Source: Coralloluteibacterium stylophorae
GTDB lineage: Bacteria > Pseudomonadota > Gammaproteobacteria > Xanthomonadales > Xanthomonadaceae
Reading direction: 5' to 3'
DNA length: 64,000 bases
Assembly: GCF_018122625.2 (NCBI RefSeq)
Contig: NZ_JAGQFT020000014.1
Location: forward strand, 1-64,000
A model generated the notes under the pieces. It made no database searches. It worked only from the letters and a program-made list of their open reading frames with translations, and was not told the DNA's origin. This document shows positions 34,627 through 41,533 of the stretch, piece by piece. The stretch's first letter is position 1, and every line of letters starts with the position of its first letter. The translations under genes were made by a program, and so were the position numbers.

Positions 34627-35313
34627 ATGAGCATCGACCGCAGCAGCAACGGCGCCCCTGCACGCACGGACGCCCCGCCGCGCGAGGACCGCGCGCCCGA
34701 ACGCCCGCGCACGCCGGCGCCTCCCGAGTCGGTCGAGCGCTTCCGCGCGCTGATGCAGCGCGGGGATGGCGAGCCGCGCACGGCGGTGCCGCGCGACGCC
34801 GCGACCGCGGGCGCGGACCACGCCGGCCGCAGCGATGCCTGGAGCGACGGCGCGGCCGCCGGGGCGGAGGGTCCGCGCCACCCGGGAGCGGACGCCGAGG
34901 AGCACGGCGACGGCCAGGCCGACGACGGCCTGCCCAGCGGCGAGCTCAGCGCCCTGCACTTCGCCCAGCTCGCCGCGCGCGAGGCGCCCGTGGCCGCGCC
35001 GGCCGCCGCCGCGTCCGCCGGCATGTCGATGCACTTCGCCAGGCTGGTGGAGAAGCACGTCCGCCAGATGCTGGTGAGCGAGGGCGGCATCGGCGCCGAC
35101 AACGATGGCCAGGTGATGCTGCGGCTCGCCGATGCCACCCTGCCCGGCACCGACCTGCTCCTGCGCCGCACCGCCGACGGCTGGAGCCTGCGCGCCGACG
35201 TGCGCTCGCGCGAGAGCTTCGATGCAATCGCGGCCGCCGGCCCGGAGCTGGCGCGGCGCTTCGCCGAGCGCCGGCTGGGCACGCTCGAGATCGACCCGCA
35301 GCTGCACGACTGA
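34627..35313 (+). CDS. sctP: T3SS needle-length/substrate-switch protein SctP
   Basis: A 228-residue protein with a Pro/Ala/Asp-rich unstructured N-terminal 120 residues and a compact C-terminal domain (FARLVEKHVRQMLVSEGGIGADNDGQVMLRLADATLPGTDLLLRRTADGWSLRADVRSRESFDAI). This is the T3S4-type layout of short SctP proteins. It is the last gene of the machine operon; the next gene has its own box-bearing promoter. Confidence 0.65.
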   Translation: MSIDRSSNGAPARTDAPPREDRAPERPRTPAPPESVERFRALMQRGDGEPRTAVPRDAATAGADHAGRSDAWSDGAAAGAEGPRHPGADAEEHGDGQADDGLPSGELSALHFAQLAAREAPVAAPAAAASAGMSMHFARLVEKHVRQMLVSEGGIGADNDGQVMLRLADATLPGTDLLLRRTADGWSLRADVRSRESFDAIAAAGPELARRFAERRLGTLEIDPQLHD

Positions 35314-35325
35314 CCCCGCGCCCTC

Positions 35326-35342
35326 GGGTCGCCCCCAGCTGG
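35326..35342 (+). promoter_or_regulatory. shared T3SS-region box, copy 2 (before 35400)
   Basis: GGGTCGCCCCCAGCTGG, followed 22 bases later by GAATCG (35365-35370) as a possible -10. The flanking ACACCGTGCGGAG is also nearly repeated at copy 5 (CACGCGGTGCGGAG). It lies 58 bases before the start of the peptidoglycan-hydrolase gene, separating that gene from the sctV-P operon. Confidence 0.6.
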
Positions 35343-35399
35343 CGACACCGTGCGGAGCGGGGCTGAATCGGGTTCCCCGACCGACACGCAGGAGCGGCC

Positions 35400-37040
35400 A
35401 TGTCCGTGAGCTCCCTCGGCGCCGCCACCGGCCCCAACGCCTCGCCCGCCCCGGTCTTCGACTACGGCCGGATCGACGGCGTCGCCGGCAACCCCAACGT
35501 CACCCCGGAGTTCATCGCCGAGGTCGAGGCCATGGCCGCGCGCCTCGGCACCCGCCCGGAATACCTGATGGCGGTGATGAGCTTCGAGTCCGGGGGCAGC
35601 TTCGACCCGGGAGTGAAGAATGCCGCCGGCAGCGGCGCGACCGGCCTGATCCAGTTCATGCCGGCGACCGCCCAGGGCCTCGGCACCTCGATCGCCGCGC
35701 TCGAGCGCATGAGCCCGCTGGAGCAGCTCGCCTGGGTGGAGAAGTACTTCGAGCAGCGCGCCGACCCCGGCGACCTCGGCACCCTCGAAGGCGTCTACAC
35801 CAGCGTCCTCTACGGCAGCCCGCGCCCGGATCCGTCGAGCGTGCTGTTCGACACCGGCGACGGCAAGGCCTACACCCAGAACGCAGGGCTCGACCACAAC
35901 CGCGACGGCCGCATCACCGCCGGCGAGGCCACCGCAAGCGTCCGCGGCCGCGTCGACGGCGATCTCGCCGGCGGCGCGCCCGCACCGGCGCCCACGCCCA
36001 GCCCGGGCCCGGTGCCGGGCCCAGCACCCGAGCCCGCTCCGGCGCCGGGCGGCAGCGTCGTCGTCCGCCCGGGCGACACGCTCTCGGGCATCGCCGCGGC
36101 CAACGGTGTCGGCCTCGACGCCCTGCTCGCGGCGAACCCGCAGATCGGCGATGCCGACTTCATCCATCCGGGCCAGCAGATCCAGCTGCCCGGCGGCGAC
36201 CCCGCACCGGCGCAGGGCAGCGTCACCGTGCGGGCCGACGACACCCTGTCCGGCATCGCTGCCGCGCACGGGGTGCCGCTCGGCGCACTCCTCGCGGCCA
36301 ACCCGCAGCTCCGCAATCCCGACCTCATCTACCCCGGCCAGCAGATCCGGCTGTCCGCAGCAGGCACGGCGGCCGCCGACAGCGTCACCGTGCGCGCCGG
36401 CGACACGCTCTCGGGCATCGCCTCGGCCAACGGCGTGTCGCTCGGCGCGCTGCTCGCCGCCAACCCGCAGATCCGCGACCCCGACCTCATCCACCCCGGC
36501 CAGCAGGTGCACCTGCCCGGCGGCGCGGCGCCCGGAGCCGCGCCGTCGCCCGCACCCGCGTCGCCCGCGGGCGACGCGCCGCGGTACGCGCCCTACACCG
36601 TCTACAGCACCGGCGAGAGCCCTGCGATCCGCCTGGACGGCCCGCAGCAGATGCAGCCGCACCACGACTACACCACCCGCAACCGCGACGGGCAGCTCCT
36701 CGAGGTTCGCGACCTGGTGCTGGACGGCAACGGCACGCCGCAGACGGCGCAGGCGATCCCCTCGCCGATCGACGGTCGCGTCATCCACGCCGGGCCGATG
36801 GGCGACGCCGGCAACGCGGTCATCGTGCAGGGCGGCGATGGTCAGCTGGTCTACCTCTTCCACATGTCGTCCATCGACGTGCGCGAGGGGCAGCAGGTCG
36901 GCTACGGGCAGGCTCTCGGCAACCAGGGCTCCACCGGCCACTCGACCGGGCCGCACGTGCACATCGAGGCGGCCGGCCCGACCATCGACCGCTGGGTGAA
37001 CGACCTCCTCGACGGCCGCTTCGACGGGGTCCGCGGCTGA
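35400..37040 (+). CDS. transglycosylase-EF hand-3xLysM-M23 fusion without Sec signal
   Basis: A 546-residue modular protein. A lytic-transglycosylase-like domain (about 30-150) has Glu63 in FESGGSF and GATGLIQFMPATAQGLG. A calcium-loop motif DHNRDGRITAGE follows (165-176), then a Pro linker. Three LysM repeats lie at about 219-264, 274-319 and 328-373. A C-terminal M23 endopeptidase-like domain (about 418-525) has LFHMSS (H488) and GPHVHIE (H519, H521); HHDYTTRN with a later RDLVL may supply the remaining zinc ligands. There is no N-terminal signal or lipobox; the first 20 residues are Ser/Ala/Pro-rich, as in type III substrates. I infer a wall hydrolase exported by this system, either for assembly or as an effector. 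Confidence 0.75.
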   Translation: MSVSSLGAATGPNASPAPVFDYGRIDGVAGNPNVTPEFIAEVEAMAARLGTRPEYLMAVMSFESGGSFDPGVKNAAGSGATGLIQFMPATAQGLGTSIAALERMSPLEQLAWVEKYFEQRADPGDLGTLEGVYTSVLYGSPRPDPSSVLFDTGDGKAYTQNAGLDHNRDGRITAGEATASVRGRVDGDLAGGAPAPAPTPSPGPVPGPAPEPAPAPGGSVVVRPGDTLSGIAAANGVGLDALLAANPQIGDADFIHPGQQIQLPGGDPAPAQGSVTVRADDTLSGIAAAHGVPLGALLAANPQLRNPDLIYPGQQIRLSAAGTAAADSVTVRAGDTLSGIASANGVSLGALLAANPQIRDPDLIHPGQQVHLPGGAAPGAAPSPAPASPAGDAPRYAPYTVYSTGESPAIRLDGPQQMQPHHDYTTRNRDGQLLEVRDLVLDGNGTPQTAQAIPSPIDGRVIHAGPMGDAGNAVIVQGGDGQLVYLFHMSSIDVREGQQVGYGQALGNQGSTGHSTGPHVHIEAAGPTIDRWVNDLLDGRFDGVRG

Positions 37041-37108
37041 CCCGGCCACGCGCTCGTGCGTCCGGGTCCGGCACGATGGCGATCCCGCCGTCGCGCCCGT
37101 TCCCGCCC

Positions 37109-38086
37109 ATGCCGCTCCGTCGCATCGCTGCCGCCGCCCTTGCGCTGGTCCCCGCCGCCTGCGGCGCTTCGCCGCCGGCCGATGCCGGAGCCGACCATGC
37201 GCAGGGCGCGACGGCAGCCCGCGGACCGGGCTCCGCCGCGCACCTGCCCGGCGACATCCTCCGTGCCCTCGGCACCGACGAGGCCGTGCTCGCCTGCGCG
37301 GCCGGCGTCCGCGACGGCGTCAGCCGCTTCGCACCCGACTGGGTGACGGCGTCCCGCCCCGACTTCGACGGCGACGGCCGCGCCGACTGGCTCGTCGCCG
37401 GCGCGCACGCCTGCCTGCAGCGCGGCGGCCTGCCGCTGCGCTGGGGCTATCTCGACCACGGCGACGCGCGCGAACGGGTGCTGCGCGCGCCGGCGACCGC
37501 CGAGGTGGAGCTGTTGCCCGCCATGCACGCCGGCCTCCACGACCTGCGCCTGCAGGGCGCCGCCGGCGACCACGATGCGCAGGCGAGGTGGACCTTCGAC
37601 GGCAGCCGGTACGGGCCGTCGCGGCAGGAGGGGACGGCAGGCACGGCGGCCGCATCCGGCCTCGCCACCGTCGCCGGCGCGCTGGACTGGAGACGCGGCG
37701 GCGACGGCTTCGCCCTGCGTCGCGACGGCGGGACCATCGCCACGCTCGGTCCGGCGGAGCCCGCGGAGTACGTGCTCCCACCGCAGCTCCTGTTCCGCAG
37801 CGAAGAGCCGGTGGCGGGCTGGGACGAGGTCCTGGTCCTGCAGGAGAGCTTTCCCGGCAACGCCTGCAACGGCGGGCCGCTGTGGGTTGTCGCTCTCGAC
37901 CGCGATGGCGGCCAGCGCGCGGACGGGCCGCTCGACTTCTGCGGCGGCGCCGCGCCGGCGATCCGCGCGAACGCGTCCGGGCTGGAGATCGTCGTCCCCG
38001 GCGGACCGCGCAACCGCGTCCGGGGCGAGGTGCCGGCGGAGCGCTGGCACTGGCGCGGAGAGGGCCTGCGGCCCGGTCCGCTGTAG
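37109..38086 (+). CDS. putative lipoprotein with FG-GAP-like segment, function unknown
   Basis: A 325-residue predicted lipoprotein: MPLRRIAAAALALVPAACG with lipobox PAAC. The body includes RPDFDGDGRADWLVAGAH, a calcium-loop/FG-GAP-like motif, and two short Cys-containing beta regions (VLACAAG, NACNGG). I do not recognise a family. ATG 37109 gives a proper lipoprotein signal; an ATG at 37076 would add 11 residues in front. It lies 68 bases after the hydrolase gene and may share its transcript. Confidence 0.5.
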   Translation: MPLRRIAAAALALVPAACGASPPADAGADHAQGATAARGPGSAAHLPGDILRALGTDEAVLACAAGVRDGVSRFAPDWVTASRPDFDGDGRADWLVAGAHACLQRGGLPLRWGYLDHGDARERVLRAPATAEVELLPAMHAGLHDLRLQGAAGDHDAQARWTFDGSRYGPSRQEGTAGTAAASGLATVAGALDWRRGGDGFALRRDGGTIATLGPAEPAEYVLPPQLLFRSEEPVAGWDEVLVLQESFPGNACNGGPLWVVALDRDGGQRADGPLDFCGGAAPAIRANASGLEIVVPGGPRNRVRGEVPAERWHWRGEGLRPGPL

Positions 38087-38111
38087 GCGGACGCCCCGCC
38101 TGCCGCTCCGC

Positions 38112-38690
38112 TCAGTCCCCGATCGACGACATCGCGCGCCGGCGCCCGCGGACGCCGCGCCAGTCCTCGCGCGCCAGCAGGAAGCGCAGCGCCGGCCGGC
38201 CGAACTGGCTGCTCTCCCCGGCCGCAGTGAAGCCGAGGCGCTCGAGCAGCTGCGGCACCGAGCGGTTCTGCGGCGCGCACAGGCCCTCGATCCGGCGCAG
38301 GCCCAGCGTCGCGAAGCCGTGCCCGCACAGCGCCGCACCGCCCTCCAGCGCATAGCCGCGGCCCCAGGCGCGCGGCAACAGGCGCGCGCCGATGCCGACC
38401 TCGTCGCGGTCGGCCTCCGGCACCAGCGAGAACATGCCGAGGAAGCCCCCGGCGCGGTCGCTCGCGTGCCAGAAGCCGAAGCCGGGATGCTCGCTGCGCA
38501 TGCGCTCGTCCCAGAGCACGAACGCCGCGGCGTCGGCCACGCCGGACAGCGGGTTGTCGAGCAGGTGGCGCACCACCCGCGCCTCGCCGCCGAGCGCGAG
38601 CAGGTCGCCGAGATCGCGGCGCCCGAACGGACGCAGGCGCATGCGTCGCGTGCCGATCGTGTCCCGCTCCACGTCGTGCTGCTCCGCCAT
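38112..38690 (-). CDS. GNAT acetyltransferase, RimJ/RimL-like
   Basis: A 192-residue acetyltransferase. RMRLRPFGRRDLGDLLALGGEARVVRHLLDNPL opens the fold, and EVGIGARLLPRAWGRGYALEGGAALCGHGFATLGLRRIEGLCAPQNRSVPQLLERLGF carries the acetyl-CoA site and the closing N-R-S-x-x-L-L-E-R-L-G-F motif. The target is unknown. It runs leftward between two box-bearing units and looks like a normal housekeeping insertion. Confidence 0.8.
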   Translation of the reverse strand: MAEQHDVERDTIGTRRMRLRPFGRRDLGDLLALGGEARVVRHLLDNPLSGVADAAAFVLWDERMRSEHPGFGFWHASDRAGGFLGMFSLVPEADRDEVGIGARLLPRAWGRGYALEGGAALCGHGFATLGLRRIEGLCAPQNRSVPQLLERLGFTAAGESSQFGRPALRFLLAREDWRGVRGRRRAMSSIGD

Positions 38691-38751
38691 CGCGTCCCCG
38701 CGGGTTCCTGCCTACGGACAGTGTCGCGCGCGTCCGCGGTCGCCGCTCCTA

Positions 38752-38784
38752 GGGCGCCCCCGAGGTGGGGTACGACCTAGCTGT
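38752..38784 (+). promoter_or_regulatory. shared T3SS-region box, copy 3 (tandem, before 38867)
   Basis: Two units in tandem: GGGCGCCCCCGAGGTGG (38752-38768) and GGGTACGACCTAGCTGT (38768-38784), offset by exactly 16 bases. CACTGT (38806-38811) follows the second unit after 21 bases and could be the -10. The site is 83 bases before the small Gly-rich gene. Confidence 0.6.
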
Positions 38785-38866
38785 GCCGCCGTCGCCCGCC
38801 GACGACACTGTGGCCACGCTGCGAAGGCCCGCGGCGCCCACCCCACCACATCGAGAGGAAGCAGCC

Positions 38867-39115
38867 ATGTCCAACAGCATCGGCGATATCGTCGGCGGCC
38901 TCGTCCAGAGCGCCTTCTCCGCCATCGGCACCATGCTCGGCGGCCCGATGGGCGGCATGATCGGCAACTACATCGGCAGCATGTTCAGCGATACCGCGGC
39001 CGACTTCGTCGGCGACGCCCTCGGCGACCTCGGCCTGCCGGCCGACACCAGCGGCATCTTCAGCGCCGCCTTCGGCGACGCCTTCTCCGGCGCGCTCGGC
39101 GACTTCGGGATCTGA
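38867..39115 (+). CDS. small glycine-rich hydrophobic protein
   Basis: An 82-residue protein whose whole length is hydrophobic and Gly-rich: MSNSIGDIVGGLVQSAFSAIGTMLGG, then GGMIGNYIGSMFSDTAADFVG, then a C-terminal AFGDAFSGALGDFGI. It contains glycine-zipper spacing (GxxxG) but no basic n-region or cleavage site, so it is not a normal Sec precursor. It could be a small membrane-active type III substrate. GAGAGGAAG precedes the ATG. The next gene starts three bases after its stop. Confidence 0.55.
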   Translation: MSNSIGDIVGGLVQSAFSAIGTMLGGPMGGMIGNYIGSMFSDTAADFVGDALGDLGLPADTSGIFSAAFGDAFSGALGDFGI

Positions 39116-39118
39116 CCC

Positions 39119-39430
39119 GTGGCCGGCGACCGCGTCTGGCAGAACCGGCAGGCCTTCGAGGAGAAGCTCGATGCGCTCCAGCAGCAGAACGCGATCGGCG
39201 AGAACGACCGCGAGACGCTGCTCGGGCACTTCGACCGGCTCCAGCGCGAGATCTCCGACGAACTCGCGCTGGTCATCAAGCCCGAATACGAGCGGCGCGT
39301 CGCCGAGGACGGCGAGGACGCCGCACGGGCCTGGATGGCGCTGGCGGGAGAGGACCTTGGACGCCGCGCGGGGGAGCAGACCCGCGCGATGATCCTCGAC
39401 ATCATGGAGCGCGCGCGCGAGGCCGCCTGA
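39119..39430 (+). CDS. small charged helical protein, possible chaperone of the 38867 product
   Basis: A 103-residue charged protein with a GTG start: VWQNRQAFEEKLDALQQQNAIGENDRETLLGHFDRLQREISDELALVIKPEYERRV..., predicted to be almost all helix. Its tight coupling (three bases) to the hydrophobic 38867 protein resembles a chaperone-substrate or antidote-effector pair. No domain is recognised; the pairing function is inference only. Confidence 0.5.
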   Translation: MAGDRVWQNRQAFEEKLDALQQQNAIGENDRETLLGHFDRLQREISDELALVIKPEYERRVAEDGEDAARAWMALAGEDLGRRAGEQTRAMILDIMERAREAA

Positions 39431-39450
39431 GCCTCACGCACGCATGCCTC

Positions 39451-39475
39451 GGGCCCCGCTCCATGAGCGGGGCCC
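39451..39475. terminator. bidirectional terminator between convergent genes
   Basis: GGGCCCCGCTC-CAT-GAGCGGGGCCC forms a perfect 11-base stem with a 3-base loop, followed by TTCG. It lies between the 39119 gene and the leftward 39496 gene and can serve both. Confidence 0.75.
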
Positions 39476-39495
39476 TTCGCGTCTGTGCTGGCCCT

Positions 39496-40290
39496 TCAGC
39501 GCCGGAACCCGGCGGCGGTGAGCGAGACGCCGCGCAGGTCGACGCCCAGTCCCGCGCAGGCCTGCGCCACGCCGTCGCGCAGCACCCGGGCCTCGCCCGG
39601 AGCGGCATCCTTCCACGCGGCCACCATCAGCATGGTCAGCAGCGCGAGGCTCTCGGAGGTCGCCTGCATCTCGCGGTCGTCGAGCGCGGCCAGGCCCTGG
39701 TCGCCGCGTTGGCGGATGGCGTCGGCCATGGTCCCGCGCACCGCCTCGAACGCGCCCGGCGGGATCGGCGCGGTGCGCTGGTTGAGGATCGCCCAGGCGT
39801 AGATCAGGAAGGCCGCGTGCACGTCGCCCATGTTGTGCGCGGAGTAGCCCGCCCGGGCGAGCACGTCCGCATAGGCGGCCTGCAGGCGGCCCGAGTCGAA
39901 GGCCGCCTGCATCTCCTCCGGGTTCGCACCGAGTTCGGCGGCGAGCAGGCGGCGGAAGGCGGGATCGCCGAGCGCGCCCGCCGCCAGCGGCTGCAGCGAC
40001 GCAGGCCATGCGTCCTCGCCGCCGCCCGCGAGGCCCGCGGCCATCCTGCGGTTCACCTCGCGCGTGACCGCGGCAGCCGGGTCGAACTCCAGCATCGCCA
40101 GCGTCTGCGCGGGGCCCGGCGCCGCATCCGCTTCGTCCTCCGCGTCGCCGCCCCGGTGCCGCAGCAGATGCGTCTGCGCCCAGGCGTCGACCGCATTGAT
40201 GTAGGGCATGTCGCCGATGGTCTGGGCGTGGACGGCGGGCGTGGAGACGGCCGCTGCCGCTGCGATCACGAAGGCCAGTCTGCTTCTCAC
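39496..40290 (-). CDS. Sec-exported protein of unknown function, paralogue A
   Basis: A 264-residue protein with a Sec signal (VRSRLAFVIAAAAAVSTPAVHA). The mature part is helical and contains LQAAYADVLARAGYSAHNMGDVHAAFLIYAWAILNQRT and ends GVDLRGVSLTAAGFRR. Both blocks recur in the 41534 product (YDALLGRFGYSSTNLADVTAAYLVVAWEVVN and GVDLRDLALTPAGLVPR), so the two are paralogues. GTG 40290 has AGGAG nine bases upstream. It is divergent from the 40468 gene over box copy 4. Confidence 0.6.
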   Translation of the reverse strand: MRSRLAFVIAAAAAVSTPAVHAQTIGDMPYINAVDAWAQTHLLRHRGGDAEDEADAAPGPAQTLAMLEFDPAAAVTREVNRRMAAGLAGGGEDAWPASLQPLAAGALGDPAFRRLLAAELGANPEEMQAAFDSGRLQAAYADVLARAGYSAHNMGDVHAAFLIYAWAILNQRTAPIPPGAFEAVRGTMADAIRQRGDQGLAALDDREMQATSESLALLTMLMVAAWKDAAPGEARVLRDGVAQACAGLGVDLRGVSLTAAGFRR

Positions 40291-40373
40291 GTCGTGGAAC
40301 TCCTGGGGCGCGCCGCCGCGCGATTCGCGTCGACCCGCCAAGGGTGGCGCCTGCGCATCCGCGCCGGACCCTG

Positions 40374-40390
40374 GGACCGACCCTAGGTGG
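40374..40390 (+). promoter_or_regulatory. shared T3SS-region box, copy 4 (divergent region)
   Basis: GGACCGACCCTAGGTGG, with TACCCT (40411-40416) 20 bases downstream and the 40468 start 52 bases farther on. An overlapping minus-strand match GGGTCGGTCCCAGGGTC (40385-40369) has CACCCT 20 bases beyond it and faces the 39496 gene, so both divergent genes may be controlled here. Confidence 0.55.
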
Positions 40391-40467
40391 ACCGGTCGGC
40401 GTGGCCTTCCTACCCTGCCACGAGGCACGGGCGTCCCGCACCGTGCCCCGATCCCGAGGATCCCGCC

Positions 40468-40914
40468 ATGACCGACCCGACCGCCGATCTCTCTCCCGAA
40501 GCACGCGCGATGCTGGAGGCGTTCGAGGCGTCGCTGCTCGACCAGCACGACATCGACGCCGCGAGCCGGGAGGACATGGTGGCGCAGATGGCCGAGGCGC
40601 TGCGCGACGGCGACCCGGCCGCGCTCGCCGGCGGCGACCCGGACGCCCTGCTCGAGCAGCTGCGGCGCACCGTGGACACGCTGGCGACGAGCGGCCAGAT
40701 CGGCGAGGCGGAACGCGACGCCGTGGTGCAGCAGTTCGGCGCTGCGCTCGAGCCGCTGCGCAGTCCGCAGGTCCGCCGCGCCCTGGAGTTCTCCCGGCGC
40801 CGCGCCACCGACGGCGACGCGGCGGCCGCGGCGTGGCTTCAGCGCCAGGACACCGAGGCCTACGCCGAGGCGGGCGTTGCGCCGCTGCGCGGGCTGCACG
40901 GCATCGGCGTCTGA
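40468..40914 (+). CDS. acidic helical protein of unknown function
   Basis: A 148-residue acidic protein without signal peptide or membrane span: MTDPTADLSPEARAMLEAFEASLLDQHDIDAASREDMVAQMAEALRDGDPAALAGGDPDALLEQL.... It is predicted helical, with a Gly-rich C-terminal end. Size and acidity resemble class I type III chaperones, but no signature is recognisable. It stands alone between two box-bearing promoters. Confidence 0.5.
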   Translation: MTDPTADLSPEARAMLEAFEASLLDQHDIDAASREDMVAQMAEALRDGDPAALAGGDPDALLEQLRRTVDTLATSGQIGEAERDAVVQQFGAALEPLRSPQVRRALEFSRRRATDGDAAAAAWLQRQDTEAYAEAGVAPLRGLHGIGV

Positions 40915-40920
40915 TCGCCC

Positions 40921-40953
40921 GGGCCCGCCCCAGCTAGGGAACGCCCCAGCTGG
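40921..40953 (+). promoter_or_regulatory. shared T3SS-region box, copy 5 (tandem, before 41060)
   Basis: Two units in tandem: GGGCCCGCCCCAGCTAG (40921-40937) and GGGAACGCCCCAGCTGG (40937-40953), again offset by 16 bases. GAATCG (40975-40980) follows after 21 bases. The needle-like gene begins 80 bases after that. This copy and copy 2 share the longest identity. Confidence 0.65.
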
Positions 40954-41059
40954 TCACGCGGTGCGGAGACGGGAGAATCGATGTCGACGGAACGGCGATG
41001 CGCCCCCTGCAGCCGGTCCGGCCCGCCAACCCCCCAAAGTGGATTCCAGGAGAACGCAG

Positions 41060-41383
41060 ATGTCCCAGGTCAGCCCGAGCAGCCTCCTTCTGAACATGCA
41101 GATCGAGGGCAACTTCCAGTCGGAGAGCCAGCGCCTGACCGCCGGCTCCAAGTCCAAGGTCGGCGGCTTCCTGATGGCGCTCGCCGAAGCGCTCGGCAAG
41201 CAGATCGATGCCGCTGCCGAGGACCTGAAGCAGTTCTCCGAGAGCCTCGGCAAGAACCCGACTGCCGAGCAGACCACCGAACTCACCGCGCGCAGTCAGA
41301 TGTTCTCGCTGTTCATGAACAATGCGAGCACCGTGATCAAGACCGTCGGCGAAGCCAACGCCGCGATGGCGCGCAAGCAGTAA
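41060..41383 (+). CDS. second needle-like secreted protein
   Basis: A 107-residue protein with no Sec signal. Its C-terminus, EQTTELTARSQMFSLFMNNASTVIKTVGEANAAMARKQ, aligns with that of SctF in this window (ELTA, NNA, VG, final KQ/RQ conserved). The N-terminal half differs (SSLLLNMQIEGNFQSESQRLTAGSKSKVGGFLMALAEALGKQIDAAAEDL). It could be an alternative needle, a filament or tip subunit, or a needle-related effector. CAGGAGAACGCAG precedes ATG 41060. A terminator follows, so it is monocistronic and separately controlled. Confidence 0.65.
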   Translation: MSQVSPSSLLLNMQIEGNFQSESQRLTAGSKSKVGGFLMALAEALGKQIDAAAEDLKQFSESLGKNPTAEQTTELTARSQMFSLFMNNASTVIKTVGEANAAMARKQ

Positions 41384-41403
41384 GACGCCGGTACCGGCGG
41401 ACC

Positions 41404-41435
41404 GAGCGGGGCGGGCAGCCATGTCCGCCCCGCTC
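41404..41435 (+). terminator. terminator of the second needle-like gene
   Basis: GAGCGGGGCGG (41404-41414) and CCGCCCCGCTC (41425-41435) form a perfect 11-base stem with a 10-base loop, followed by CCGTTT. It lies 20 bases after the stop of the 41060 gene. Confidence 0.7.
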
Positions 41436-41533
41436 CCGTTTCCACCGCGCACGCCCGCCACCTTCCGCGGCGGGGCGGGCGCAGACGCCACGCCAGCCGG
41501 CCCGACCAGGCCACGCGAACCGAGGAGCGACCG

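Noticed and set aside
17999-35313. Possibility that these are flagellar export genes, because a FliO-like gene is present
   Set aside because: A secretin (sctC), an FHA-domain SctD, a lipoprotein SctJ and needle/rod genes are present, and no flagellin, hook, motor or FliF/FliG gene is seen.
17880-41060. PIP boxes or HrpL-type promoters before the T3SS genes
   Set aside because: No TTCGB-N15-TTCGB or GGAACC-N15/16-CCAC match was found at the relevant starts. A different repeated box was found instead.
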